From Tenebrio molitor (lineage: Eukaryota; Arthropoda; Insecta; Coleoptera; Tenebrionidae): DNA of 64,000 nucleotides. Positions 10,801-22,816 of this stretch are shown here, piece after piece. Location: positions 1,178,001-1,242,000 of the forward strand of contig NC_091054.1 of NCBI RefSeq assembly GCF_963966145.1. The letters run 5' to 3'. The position numbers and the translations under genes were made by a program. The notes beneath the pieces are model-generated. The model was not told where the DNA came from. It searched no databases and saw only the letters and a program-made list of their open reading frames with translations. Position 1 is the first letter of the stretch; the number at the start of each line of letters is the position of its first letter.

Positions 10801-13800
10801 CAAATCCCCACGTTCAGATGCCCAATGTAACGGAGTTTTATTATCATTTGTAGCGGCGTTAACAGATGCTCCTTTCTCGATTAGTAAAGCGACTGTTTCC
10901 AAATTCCTACTTTTAAATGCCCAATGTAACGGAGTTTGATCATCAGTTGTAACGGCGTTAACAGATGCTCCTTTCTCGATTAGTAATTCGACTGTTTCCA
11001 AATTCCCAAATCTAGATGCCCAATGTAACGGAGTTTTATTATCATTTGTAACGGCGTTAACAGATGCTCCTTTCTCGATTAGTAAAGCGACTGTTTCCAA
11101 ATTCCTACTTTTAAATGCCCAATGTAACGGAGTTTCATTATCAGTTGTAACGGCGTTAACAGATGCTCCTTTCTCGATTAGTAATTCGACTGTTTCCAAA
11201 TTCCCAAATCTAGATGCCCAATGTAACGGAGTTTTATTATCATTTGTAGCGGCGTTAACAGATGCTCCTTTCTCGATTAGTAAAGCGACTGTTTCCAAAT
11301 TCCCAAATCTAGATGCCCAATGTAACGGAGTTTTATTATCATTTGTAACGGCGTTAACAGATGCTCCTTTCTCGATTAGTAAAGCGACTGTTTCCAAATT
11401 CCTACTTTTAAATGCCCAATGTAACGGAGTTTCATTATCAGTTGTAACGGCGTTAACAGATGCTCCTTTCTCGATTAGTAATTCGACTGTTTCCAAATTC
11501 CCAAATCTAGATGCCCAATGTAACGGAGTTTTATTATCATTTGTAGCGGCGTTAACAGATGCTCCTTTCTCGATTAGTAAAGCGACTGTTTCCAAATCCC
11601 CACGTTCAGATGCCCAATGTAATGGAGTTTCATTATTAGTTGTAACGGTGTTAACAGATGCTCCTTTCTCGATTAATATTTGGACCGCATATGTTTTACT
11701 GTGCATTGCAGCAAAATGTAGAACAGTTACTTTTTGTGCATTTCTACACTCCACATTAAAGTCGTATTTATCACCAAGAGTATCGATTACAAAGCGAAAT
11801 GTTTCGTCTTCTTGGAAGTGACAGTATTGTATTATATTTTGAATGATAATTGAAGCATTTTCTTTAATATAATTTTTGCTTTTTTCGCTGTATTCGAATA
11901 TTGAAGACAACAAATTTTTACATCCATGCCTCAAACAAAAATCCACAAAGTTGTCATTGTTGATATATTTTTTGGTATACTTTTGTAATTCCTCTTTTGC
12001 ATATCCGCAGGTTTTTGTGATAATTTCTACAGAAACAAAACTTCTGTTTTCGAAAGCATATTGCAAGGCATTCAATTGGAACAATTTGTCGCAATCGGCG
12101 TAGTTAAATTTCACCATCTTTTTTAAAATAGCAATATTTTTTAAATATTCTCTAGTTTTCAAATAGACATCAAGGAAAAAAATCATCCGATTGAAAAATT
12201 TTGGTTCAACGTACGTCGCCAGATGGAGCGGATTGCGGCCAGCTTTGTCATAAACGTTCTCGTTCTCAATGTGATTTGCAATTTGATCCACATTTCGATA
12301 GATCACGGCCAAATGGAGAGGATTATCTTCGGCAAGTATGACATTTAAAATCATCATCAAGTTCTCGTGTTCGTCGGAAAACAGTTCTTGTCGGATTAGA
12401 CGAGCTTTGTCGAAGTTGCTTGAGAAAAAGCGGGCAGCGAAATATTCCCCGTAGGTAAAATGTTCGAATACTGCTTTTCCTTCGTCATTCACCTTCGTTA
12501 CAATTCCGAAAGGGTCCTTGTTCGTTTTAATTTCATTTAAAAAACGTTGAGCTCGTCTCAGGTCCACGTTTAGTTTTTGAAAAACTTCTTCACTGAACAC
12601 AGAATGTACAGCTAAGTGTTCGTATATTTCTAAAATATCTTCCACATCTGTCCAGAATAAATGTGGATTTTTCGACTCTTCTTTGTCTCGATTATGTTTG
12701 ATTCTTCCACGAAAGAACCACTCATACATTTTTGTGAAAACAAATGTACTTGTGTCCTCGGTCATCTCTTGATGTTGTTCTTTCTCGTCGAGGAAGCTTT
12801 GCGTTATAATGTAAAGCTGAAGGACTTTACCCGAAATTAGACGATTGTTGTCGATGTCAGAGTTGCTAAAAATTGTACTAATAACATGTTCTATTTGTTC
12901 GTGGTTATATTCTTCCTTCAAACGTTTCTTTATATAGAATTTCTGTTGCTCTTCCTCAATTTCCTCCATGTCCATCGCAACTTTGTTGAAACGATCTTCT
13001 AATTTCGTTTTTAAATATTTTCGAGAAGAAATCCAGATGTGAAATCCCTCACACGACAATTCGTTGACGGAATCCAAAACGTTGTCGACGCAACTGTTTT
13101 CCATTTCGTCGAGACCGTCAAAAAAGAAATAAACTTTTTTCTTCGACCGAAAAACATCTCTAATGTGCTTCGAAAAATTATTTTCGTTTCCTTCGAACAA
13201 ATGCTTTAAAAGTTCGTTGGCGTCGTGTTTTTTCTTAAAGAATTCATTATGTGTTTTGAGGTCGACATCGATTATCCAAAACCTGGAATCGCATTCGTTT
13301 CTCAACTTCTTCAACAACGTCGTCTTGCCCATACCGGGATCGGCGCATAAAATATTCACTGGTCCGGTTAGACGATGAATTTGATTTTCCTTTATAGATA
13401 TGATTAGAAAATCGTAGTATTTGGAAATTCTTAAATACACTACAGATTTATTGTCACTTTTTTCTGAAACATCTTGGAGTAATTGCTCCGAACATTCTTC
13501 ATTCGTCAATATGATTGTTGGTTCGTTTGAAATTTGTGTAGACTTCAAATAATCGTGAACATCGACGACTTTAATTTTGCGCTTACGAATTTCATTTTGT
13601 ATCATTTCCATTTCTCTGTCGAATTTGACAACGGCTAAGTTGTTCTCAAAAAATGTATCATCCAAAAATGCATCGATTTTTTTAACTTTGAAACAAACTT
13701 CTCTGTTTATATAAAATGATGGAAGACGACTCTTTGTTGCTTGTCCGATTAAAAATTTTCCCTTTAACATTTGAAGTACTTCTTTTGCTCCGACGTGTTG

Positions 13801-15891
13801 ACAAATTTCTTTACAGGAATCGATCAGTACTTCTAGTGTCGTCTCTTTCCTGCCCTGCAGAGATAGGCGACATGTCCGAGTGACCTCGGTGTATAATTGA
13901 TCATTACTCCGTAAGTGGTTCACATTTTCGAAAATTCGAAATCTTGACAGTCTAGCCGATTGAATTCCTTGACCCACCACGATAAATTTTATTTTGCTTC
14001 CTATTTGATGTAGTTCCATTATTTTGTAAATCAACTCTTCCGAAGTTTCATTGAATTTGACGATGATTGGTTTTTCGAAAAGATACTGCAATACCTTCAG
14101 TTTGACTTCATTTTCTAATTCTGTTACGGATTTATCAATTATTTTCATTTCTTTCGCTAGACGCATTATGCTTTCATCATCTGATGCATCGGGTGCAATG
14201 TTGTACAGTTCTTTATAAGTTTTCAACTTTCCCTCAATTCCTTCTTCCGGATTAAAATCATCTGTTAAATTTTCCTTAAAATGATCGAAAGAATCATTTA
14301 CCAAAGTCACGTCGAATTCTTTAATTACTTTTTCAAACAATTTTAATTTCTCATTTTGGCCAATGGAGAAATAACGATCTGATATAATGAATGGCGACAG
14401 AAAAATGTCGATAAGATGAATATTCACTGTCGCTTTGTCAATTTTTTTATTTGTAAAACTTTCTTGATGCCATTTTCTGAACAAATCCAGAAATTTCGGA
14501 ACTACGTGTATGGTATCGATTTGCAAAATTTCGGCCATATCTAGTTCAATATCTTTAAAATATTTCTGACAAACGAAAAGTCGAAATCGTGAAAAAAATA
14601 TTTCGTAGTCTGATTTCGTTATTTTTTTATCTTCAGGAGTTTTATCGTTGACTTCGAATCTGTACACGTTTCCTCCACCGGAACTCGTATTAAAAAACAT
14701 ATTTCCATCACAACAGTCGTCTTGGATCATCGTGAATTTTGTCACTTCTGCTGTCCGTTTAGGATCGAATTTGGCGTTCGTGTAGAGAATAAACTGACGT
14801 CGTTTGTCCACGTCGCTCAAACGTTTAAATGCTTCACAATATTTCTTCAAACTGAAATCGCCTTTTTCAGTTTCGAAAGTTTCAGGCGACAATTGCTTTT
14901 TTTTGTCGTTTTTATGTTTCAGTTGTATCGCAAAAGAAACTTGCGTCTCGTTTTTTGTAACATCAATTACGACGTCGTCCAAATTTCCCATATTTTCGAC
15001 GTTACTTTGAATCTGGAAATCTTCAATATCTTCTTTGTTGAGTTTTAATGCGAAGTATGCCGGAATCAGTACTTCGTACTCGATTCCGAAACCAGGTGTG
15101 TTCTACAAGAGAGAATTTTTTAACGTTCGATGGGTAAAGATTCTCGATATTTAAAAAAAGCATTAATCAAGGTTTAAAAATGAATTTTCAAAATTGCAGT
15201 TAACTCCAAAGAGTCGAAGTAGAAATGTCGAATTCGTGAGTTCCTTCACGTTTCTGTTAAAATGTTTAAATAAAAAACAAAAGTATTGAATTCATGCAAA
15301 AATATTGAGAATGTGATGAAAATTAACAAGATTTAAGCACATACTCGTACATGTAATATGTAATTGTAGGCCCAACTACATAAACTTAGCAATATCAATA
15401 TAATTTACTAGATTTCATGACATTATTTGAAATTCTACTTTATGACAGACGCAGTACTTGTTTGATGATCCTTAAATAAGTTTTGATAAAATAAGTAATT
15501 TATGATTCATTTGAATCCAAGTTATCAATAAATGTCATTGTTAGATTTATGTAGAAATTAAATTCCAGACGAACAATATCCACTGACAAGCGCTGGAATG
15601 CTTTCGATCTTTCGTTCAGTAAAATTAATAATTTACATAATATTAATATGAATTATTTAAATTTTAATTAATTTAAAAAATATCATAACACTGCTGCACA
15701 TTTTTTTACAATTTCCTATACGCTATTGATTGAAAACTTTAAAATTAAGAACAAATATTATAGAGAAAGAGGACGTAAAATTAAAAAGAAAAACACAAAA
15801 GTTAATCAAAACATCGATTTCTGTTTAACATTGGAACTCCAAATTTCTAAATAACGTAAATTTAATGAAAAATTCTTACCTTAGATGCCAT
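7858..15891 (-). CDS. NLR-like protein: nuclease-like domain, NACHT, 38 tandem ankyrins (unit 1)
   Basis: The predicted product is about 2418 residues, from two exons: 15891-15880 (ATG GCA TCT AAG, donor gtaaga) and 15102-7858 (acceptor cttgtag). Residues 1 to about 200 look like a PD-(D/E)XK nuclease fold of the Cap4/DUF4297 kind: GFGIEYEVLIPAYFALKL, an acidic pair in NLDDVVIDV near 46, FAIQLKHK near 65, and RRQFILYTNAKFD. A helical linker follows. The NACHT ATPase has Walker A ADPGMGKTTLL near 587-597, Walker B VYFFFDGLDEM near 660-670 and a later FEHFTYGEYFAARFF box. Degenerate ankyrins start near 930, then 38 near-identical 33-residue repeats run to the end. By analogy with STAND proteins it should be an ATP-driven switch in which ankyrins sense a ligand and the N-terminus acts. 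Substrate and trigger are unknown. There is no signal peptide, so it is probably cytosolic. The upstream initiation site is inferred from splice signals. Confidence 0.85.
7876..11637 (-). repeat. 99-bp coding minisatellite, 38 ankyrin units (unit 1)
   Basis: Thirty-eight head-to-tail 99-bp units each encode one ankyrin repeat of the type TPLHWASxxGxLxTVxLLI plus EKGASVNAVTxDNx. Most units differ at only a few bases. Higher-order copies are visible. A three-repeat block (GFGNLET, RRGNFKT, ESRNLET or ENRNLET) occurs twice in succession, and near-identical runs of ERGNLET and ANERGNLKT units occur twice. Such structure implies repeated unequal exchange or slippage. Confidence 0.92.
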
Positions 15892-16250
15892 TGTTCAATA
15901 AAATTGAAATCGTTAGTCCAGGAAAAGCAACAATGGAATCGCCCAAGAAAAACTAATTAAGTTTTTGGGCTTGCAGTTCACTGAAACGAAAATTAAACTG
16001 AGAAATGATGAATATAACTTTATCGTTGATGCATACAGGGCCTTTCACAACTCGCGTCCCAAAGCAAAAGAGGGAACACGAGATCGCATTTGGATGTGTA
16101 ATTGTGAAGAAAAAAAATCTAGCATAAAAGATATTCTAGAAAAGACAACTTAAAGTGGACTAATCAGAGATCTAGACCTTCAAGGTGTGTTTTCCGTAAT
16201 TTTACGTTACTAGGATTTCATTAAAAAAAAAAAAACATTTCATAGCTATT
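15892..16250. promoter_or_regulatory. Upstream region of unit 1 NACHT-ankyrin gene
   Basis: This is the 5' flank of the minus-strand gene; it must hold its promoter or an upstream untranslated exon. No convincing TATA or initiator is evident. A plus-strand open stretch at 15965-16153 lacks an ATG start and is disrupted in unit 3, so I do not call it a gene. Confidence 0.35.
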
Positions 16251-16371
16251 AAGACAACAAGGGTTTTATAGACGATTTAAAAATCGAGATCGTAGTTTAA
16301 ATCAGAGCGACCGCAGGGAGCGAGGATTTAATAGATCGAGATTTTTAAACTATAAAACACGCGTTGTCTTC
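16251..16371. repeat. Fold-back hairpin with GC-rich loop (unit 1)
   Basis: The arm aagacaacaagggttttata pairs with the inverted arm ending tgttttatagtttaaaaatc and cgttgtctt. Around the centre, cagagcgaccgcagggagcg forms a GC-rich core. It is shared with unit 2 (37385-37505) but absent from unit 3. Confidence 0.65.
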
Positions 16372-16374
16372 AAG

Positions 16375-17068
16375 ATTTTTTCTAACACTAACATCTTATC
16401 AGAAATTTTAATAAATTCAGAAATTATTCGAGGCGCGTCACAATGCGGAGGTTGCCGTGGGTACTATGGTAATAATATCAACAAATTTGGAAAAAAACAA
16501 TTTTCATCGTTGAAATGTGCCAAAACGTTCCAGAAGAAATAAGAAAAAGGGGCAATTTGTTACCAATGAAGTCTAAAAGTGCATACGAAAAGGTGTATGT
16601 TTCGTTTCAAGGCTGGAACAATAAAAAAAAGCATCACGGAGGTAACGGAAGATGTCATTTTGGCTTTTCTTGATATGGGGTAAGCGTGTAGAACTTCATT
16701 AAAAGTTAATTCACACTACGGCAAGAATCATTTGAAGAAAATGTAAAGATTGCCATTTTCGATGGCCGGGCACTTGCATTGGATGAAACAGCAGAAGTTA
16801 AAGAAGAAGATGTTATAAACAAGAGCACGAAGCTAATATGGCAATTCCAATTCAATAATTGTATGTACTTTTCACTTTTGTGATAATTACTGTAAAAATG
16901 ATGAATAAAATGTTACTTGAATGATGTGTGTGAGCGTATTTTATGGCTCTATAAGATACGTTGCTATTGACGACGTGTCTTATAGAGACAAGCGTATTTT
17001 ATGGGAAACATAAGGTGTGAGCTCAAATGCACCATGGAAACAGTATAAGATATTAGTGTTAGAAAAAA
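16375..17068 (+). mobile_element. TIR element carrying a Crypton-like first exon (unit 1)
   Basis: Inverted ends ttttttctaacactaacatc and, at the right, gatattagtgttagaaaaaa bound about 694 bp. Inside, at 16515-16679, is a reading frame with LLPMKSKSAYEKVYVSFQGW and a splice-donor-like ggtaagc. It matches the N-terminus of the Crypton locus at 22817. An extra A in an A-run breaks the frame before the donor. No recombinase core is present, so it is non-autonomous. Unit 2 has the same element at 37511-38204; unit 3 lacks it. Confidence 0.65.
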
Positions 17069-18717
17069 CTAATAAACAAATTAAATAATACTTTTCAATT
17101 ACGTGATCCTTTCTCGATATTATCTGCAAATAAGTACTTTATTGATAAGCTATCTATTTTTAGACCATTTTGTAACAAAAAAGTTTGTATAATGTTGACA
17201 CCCTTTTTTCGAGTATTGCTTAAGATAAACAATTATTGATATCAAAATCTGATCCTCTTATTAACCGTTGGACTCAAATGAAGTATTTTTTGTTTTTGAA
17301 GATTTTCAAATGTTTCAAAGTTTTTTCGATTAATAATAAACTTCTTCATTAAGCCACGTATAACTCAATTATTTTTCAAACATCCCTCGTATAATACGAT
17401 TGTTTCAAATCATAATCCTAATATCGTGCGTTCATTTAAATTAATCCTCAAAGTAGGCGTTGAAAAGTCGATTGTGCACGCACTATACGGATTACGGATC
17501 AACTGTTTACATTTTTTTACACAAGTGGTGCGTTCACAATCGACTCTCCAACGGCAAGTTTGATGATTAATTTAATCAGCAAACAGTAACAGACTCCAAC
17601 TTATTTCACTAGCCATTAGCTTCTAGTTTAATTAATCTCTTAAAAAATAATCGTCTCGTTTATACAAAATATGTAATTATCAACTTATCTATTTGAAACT
17701 GTTCCAAGAAATTGGCCAATTCAGTTTTTCCTTATATCATGCTCTCAAATAAACACTCAAAGTATCTACCGTGCGATCAACAAATACTTAGATAAGGGGC
17801 AGCTATGACTTTGACAATGTCAGATTTTTCGTGTATGATATTCATGTGAAAAATGCTATTAAGTTACTGCATAAATTGAACACTGTTAAGTTAAAATGTC
17901 TGAATTTTTAGACTACAACAGTAGGTACACTCTTTGCTAAAACCGAATAACCACCAACACTGCATTCTACCCAGAAAATCAACCGGCAACGTTGTGTACT
18001 TGGATTTGATTGGTCTAGCACCCTAGTAATATCAAAATTGCCATTAAACACGTAGTGTTATTTTGTTTTCACCAACTTAATTCAACAGGTGGTGGTTAGT
18101 TGGTTTTGGCACGGCCTATATATGTAAGCGAAATAAAAAATATATTACCTCAGTGTTGAGGGTTGAAGAAAATTGAAAACACGCAATCCAGGCAGGGCAA
18201 CAAGAAGCAGTGACTGACTCCAACTTATTTCACTGGCTAATAGCTTCTAAAACCGTGAGGCCGTCTGGAGCCGCCGTCGGCGCAGATCTTAATGTTAGGA
18301 GCAAATACTCCAGCGAGTTTATTTTATCACCGATTTTTTTTTAATCTCGGTTATCGAAAGTATGCAGTCATCATTTTATTTATTTGAAACTATAGTCCTT
18401 TTCTTTAAACAATTGCCAATGTCAAAATTCCCCCAAATACCAGGCGGTACCACCCTAAAACCTTTCGTTTCGGAACAGCTGTATCGTAAAATCTCCCTAG
18501 ATCAGGTTTAAGGTTATGTCAGTAATTTTCAAATGTCAGAAAAATTTCAGGTGTAAGAAAATTGTATGCCAAAAGACAAGAAATAAAGACGATAATGATA
18601 CTAAAAAATGCAACTGAACAGCTAAACAGGGAAATGAGGAATATAAGCAGTTTATTCAATTTCAGAATCTGATTCAAAATTTTTCATTTAAAATTTTGAA
18701 GTGGGATTTCCTACTTG
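17069..18717. other. Spacer without gene, with a dispersed repeat (unit 1)
   Basis: No coding sequence is recognised. At 17890-18410 is a repeat with the words taagcgaaataaaaaatata, aggcagggcaacaagaa and actccaacttatttcact. It recurs at 25205-25460 within the same unit, and in units 2 (39470-39970) and 3 (61670-62160). The first part (17090-17840) matches units 2 and 3 closely. Confidence 0.5.
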
Positions 18718-19371
18718 TACAGGATGTATCTGAAATACGTGTGTTAGTCAGTGGAAGAACTCGCCAATTGATTAAACTTTTCTCTATAACATTTTTACGA
18801 AAAAGCATTACAAACTGATTTAAAATTTGGAATAAATTAGCCATTAAATTGTACAGGGTTATTCTAAATGATTGTACTCGAAGTAGGCGTGAAAACTCAA
18901 TGTAAAATTTATGGTTGCCGCTCCACATAAAAAAAACATCAAAATTATGTGAATAATTAAGTTAATAATTGAGTTAAATTGGGTGCAAAACAACTCAATA
19001 TTTCTGGATTCAATCGTTAATTTAACAAAAATAAATAAAAACCTCATCATCGCACTTTTCACCTAAAAAATGACAGTGACAGCGACAAAACTGACAGTTC
19101 ACATGAAAGCGGCAAAAATGTAATAACATGGGCATGGCCTACTTCGACTACAATCATTTAGAATAACCCTGTATATCCGCCCATGGGTAAGGGCGAAAAT
19201 TTTCTGTTGTCATAGAAACGGGGCCTTGTTAAAAAGTTACATTGTTTTAGTAAAAATTAAATAATTAAAATTTAAATTCTCATGGTTACAAAAAGTAGAA
19301 ACTAGTTAATCACACAAAACGACTCGTTTGGTAAAAATTGAGGGGAAAAAAATCTTTTAATACACCCTGTA
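18718..19371. mobile_element. MITE with tacagggtgt-type ends, interrupted (unit 1)
   Basis: The left end tacaggatgtatctgaaata and right end taatacaccctgta match the ends of the intact copies at 40126-40471 and 62313-62723. This copy is longer because a second MITE (18852-19173) sits inside it, and its right arm is partly lost. Confidence 0.65.
18852..19173. mobile_element. Nested MITE private to unit 1
   Basis: Near-perfect inverted ends (tacagggttattctaaatga continuing to ttgtagtcgaagtaggc in the inverted right arm) enclose about 320 bp. It lies inside the preceding MITE. Units 2 and 3 have the uninterrupted site, so it inserted after the amplification. The terminal TA fits a Tc1/mariner-like target duplication. 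Confidence 0.75.
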
Positions 19372-21960
19372 TGTTTTGTTCTTTCAGATTCAGATTTAAT
19401 TAACATCTGACACTATTTCTTTTGTAAAAAAACGAGAGTTTTCCTGTTTTTTTTAATGCTACATGGTTTAATTTACGATCAAAGAGAGGTTACGTATCAG
19501 AAGAAAATGTCAAAGTATACGAACTAAAAGGTCGACCTGCGTTTATAAATGAGCGAGAAAATCACGGCCTGCTCGAACACCTATATTATTTGAACGCTCG
19601 TTACATATTTTCGCCATTATGATTTGTTTTAGATCCAACAAATTCCATTAGAAAAACTAAAATTACACTATGAAAAAGTCTTTTGTCCATTAATATGTTC
19701 ACTGGTTAATTTAAAACAAGCTTCTCTATTTTCCTTAGAGATCAATGATGTGAAATTTTTTTGTCGTTTTCGTCCGAGTCCATTATCTGACATTATTTAT
19801 GGTAGCAATAGGTACAATTTATTATCAGCTATTTTTGGATTTACTGCTATGATTAGTAGGTATAACTTAGTCTGGGCTGCATAGAAGATTCAAAACTTTG
19901 CACTCTAAATGTTTTCGGCACAAATTTAATAGTTATTTGTATCACAAGGCCAGAAACTGCACGTTTGCGAGCATAAGTACGGTTTGCTATACGAGTCGAT
20001 ATACGAGTATTGTAAGTACGAATGCTCGCAAAACAGTTTCTGGACGTGTGATACACAAAATTTTTCGTGCCGACTTCTGCGGATTTTTGTTAAATGGAAG
20101 TTAAAGCACTTGTTTTAATAATTGGTATTAGGGACTTTTTTTGTGTTGGCAACACTTACATTTAAACATTTAAATTTTAAAATCAACATCGCTCTTGTTT
20201 CCTGACATTTATTAAATTTAATTAATTTGTTTTGTTTTTGACAATTTCCTGAAACATTTGTTGTAATAAATACACCAGCCCATATTCAAGAAGTGGCTCG
20301 AAACATAATTTTAATTAATTAATTTTAGTTAAATATTGCTTCTTTGTAGTTTGTACGTTGTTATAAATAGAAAAACATTTTTAACGAGCCATCCACAGAA
20401 CAAATATTGACGTTTGATAGAATTCTGATAACAAATGCCAACCGAAACCGATGACAACTCAAAATCCCTACTTTTAGCCGGACTAGGCCGGCAATGCATG
20501 TGTTTCTGGACGATTTCGAGATCTGTAATTTACCAAATTCCGGCCGGAGGCACGAAAAAATAATTGTGATATCAGTTGCGCAAGCATTTTCACATCAAAA
20601 TAGCTGACATACAATTGACATTTTACGTTGCCAACCTAATAAGAATAACCATCAAACAACTAAGTGGCTCATACTAAGATGACAACACTTTGACCATTAT
20701 TGTTTTAAAGAAAAAATCAACTTTACATAAATTTATTACAAACTAATAGATTGGCGGACGAGAAGTGGAGTGCTTGCAAATTATATCTTCTGACGTAAGA
20801 CTTGGTCAAAAAGATGTGTCGCAATTACGAGGTCCTTGATTCATAAATTAATTCCTTTTTCTATAGCAAATGTTAAGGTGTCCTTTTATCTATTCAAATC
20901 AAAAGGACAAGTAGCATTTTACCGCAAGGTTTGATAAAATGCTACTTTATCAGCAAGGATAGATAAAGTTATTTATTTTTTTTTATGATCTTAACAACGC
21001 TCATACTACCAAGATTTTAAAATGTAATTTACTTTTTTTATTGCCCTAACAACGCTCATACTAACGAGATTTTAAAACCTGACACGATTAGTAATAATTT
21101 AAAAAGATATGTTTTAATAATAAAATACATTTAAATATCTTCTTGAGCATAATTAGGGTCGAGGCGTTAGTCGAGGAGGGTTGAAAAATTAGCACCTAAA
21201 ACACTATGGCCAGTCTAAAAAAAAACTCAGTGTATATCCTTCAAGCAGTAACATTTTTGCAACAAGATGGTATAGATACCAAGAGATGCTTCATTAAAGA
21301 AAATCATGAAATATGGTTTTCCTTTGATACATTCTTGTAGAGAACTAAGATTTTTGCTATTGGAATTTTATTGCTATCTCAATTAGATTTGGAGATATAA
21401 GTGAAAAACAAAATGACATCAATTTTTATTCTAGTGATTTAATCTTTTAAACACGTGTTTGATCAGATAATTTTTTGTAAGTGTTTATGAAAATATAACG
21501 CTGTCAAGTATCAAAACCATGAAATGAGATCTAGCGGTGTGTAAACATGAAGTCAGAAGTATTTTTATATTAAACGCAATTATACCGAATTGAAACACGT
21601 AAATCCAATGCAGTAACTCTCAAACATAGAAAGTTGGTTGCTTGTTAGCCAAATTAAAAAAATAAATTAGTTTTAGAACCACGCACTCCAATGCCTAGAT
21701 CAGTACTAGATTGAGGCAATGTACCACAAGTGCGGCTGAATTAAGTAATTTTAATATCATTATTATTAGGCATTGACGATCTTTTTGGGACCGAATTGGC
21801 CATGATTTTTTCTTTTCATGTTGGACTAACTGATTCACTGATGCAACGGATGCAATTTTTTTTTTCTGTCAGTGTCTGTTCGACATTTTCTTGCCACTAC
21901 ATTGCCAGATTTATTATTTTAATATTCGTATGAAACTAAATGATTTATTAAGTGTGTAAT
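19372..21960. other. Spacer without intact gene (unit 1)
   Basis: No gene is recognised. It contains a hairpin at 19916-20072 and, up to about 20560, sequence absent from units 2 and 3. There is a small hairpin at 20911-20945 (gtagcatttta against aaaatgctac). A 30-bp direct repeat, taacaacgctcatact plus agattttaaaa, occurs near 20992 and 21045. The block 19460-20870 is the same repeat seen in diverged form at 455-2760. Confidence 0.45.
19916..20072. repeat. Fold-back hairpin, unit 1 only
   Basis: The left arm (cggcacaaat, then tgtatcaca, then cagaaactg, then tttgcgagcat) is mirrored by the right arm (atgctcgcaaaacag, tggacgtgtgatacacaaaa, cgtgccg). It spans about 157 bp. In units 2 and 3 sequence from the left arm to about 20560 is missing, so either unit 1 gained it or the others lost it. 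Confidence 0.6.
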
Positions 21961-22094
21961 TAGTATATTGTTATATAAGTGAGGAAAGAGATGCACTGCT
22001 AAACAAGAATGAGAATTGGATCACGAGCGATAGCGAGTTGATCTAATTATTCGAGTTTTGCAATGGACCTTTCCTCACGTATGTAACATACTAT
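21961..22094. repeat. Fold-back hairpin with GC-rich loop (unit 1)
   Basis: The left arm tagtatattgttatataagt continuing gaggaaag is mirrored by the right arm cctttcctcacgtatgtaac continuing atactatt. The core has gagcgatagcgag. The termini contain the AGTAT/ATACT motif shared with three other hairpins in the window. Unit 2 has a copy at 42989-43123. Confidence 0.65.
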
Positions 22095-22136
22095 TTTTTC
22101 CAAGATCAAGAGTTTTTCGGTTTATCTTGCATAGGT

Positions 22137-22666
22137 ATATGCCGTTCACGATTATTTTAAACACGCAGGAGGCCGCGATATTTTTTTGTTAGATTGCCGT
22201 CAGGTCCTGTCATATGACGTTTCGTTTTTAAATGTTCGCATTGTTGTCAATTCCGTCATTAATTTAGTTAATAAGAATTTACCCAGAACTGCCCTACAAA
22301 TATGTATGTTTCATTTCAATTTCGTATCCCACCTCCACCCGGCGGCACGGCAATTTTGCCGGAGTACATACACTATTACGGATATTACTATTAAGTAATA
22401 GTGCAGCGCTTATCAACATAATTACCGGCGTCTCGCCTCCGCATTTTGACTTTGTTGTGTATTATGTTCTGTGTCAATGTTAAGGAACTTCCTCACGATT
22501 ATTGCTCCTAATGCGTTCAATTATTTAAAAAATGTAACAACTTGGGAGCAGTGTTCGGTTGAATTATAACCTAAAATAGATTTATTAAGACAAATCACAA
22601 TACTGCCAACTAAAATGTCAGATTTTCATAGATAGTCCGAATTTGAAATAATCGTGAATGGTTTAT
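22137..22666. mobile_element. TIR element private to unit 1
   Basis: The left end (ccgttcacgattattttaaa) and inverted right end (tttgaaataatcgtgaatgg) enclose about 530 bp, absent at the matching site in unit 2 (near 43160). Its interior (tccacccggcggcacggcaa, then ttgccggagtacat) reappears inverted at 60035-60205 in unit 3, so it is a multi-copy family. No coding is recognised. Confidence 0.7.
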
Positions 22667-22816
22667 ATTATCAATTTATTATTTTATACAAATCAACATA
22701 GAATTAAAATTTAAAATTTGAAAATCACGTTTCCATGCTCACAGTAAACAATAAAATTTAATTTATTGAATGTCAAGACGTGTTTTTTCCAAAACTAAAG
22801 AAGAATTGAAATAGTG

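Noticed and set aside
7876..11637. CRISPR-like array
   Set aside because: The 99-bp units are contiguous coding repeats without spacers, and encode ankyrins in an intron-containing gene.
7858..15891. Recent bacterial (for example symbiont) origin of the NACHT-ankyrin gene
   Set aside because: The gene has a spliced first exon with standard GT-AG sites and base composition like its surroundings. An ancient transfer cannot be excluded, but contamination or a recent transfer is not supported.
15965..16153. Plus-strand open frame next to the unit 1 gene start (also 37099-37287)
   Set aside because: There is no ATG, no family resemblance, and the unit 3 counterpart is disrupted by deletions and stops.
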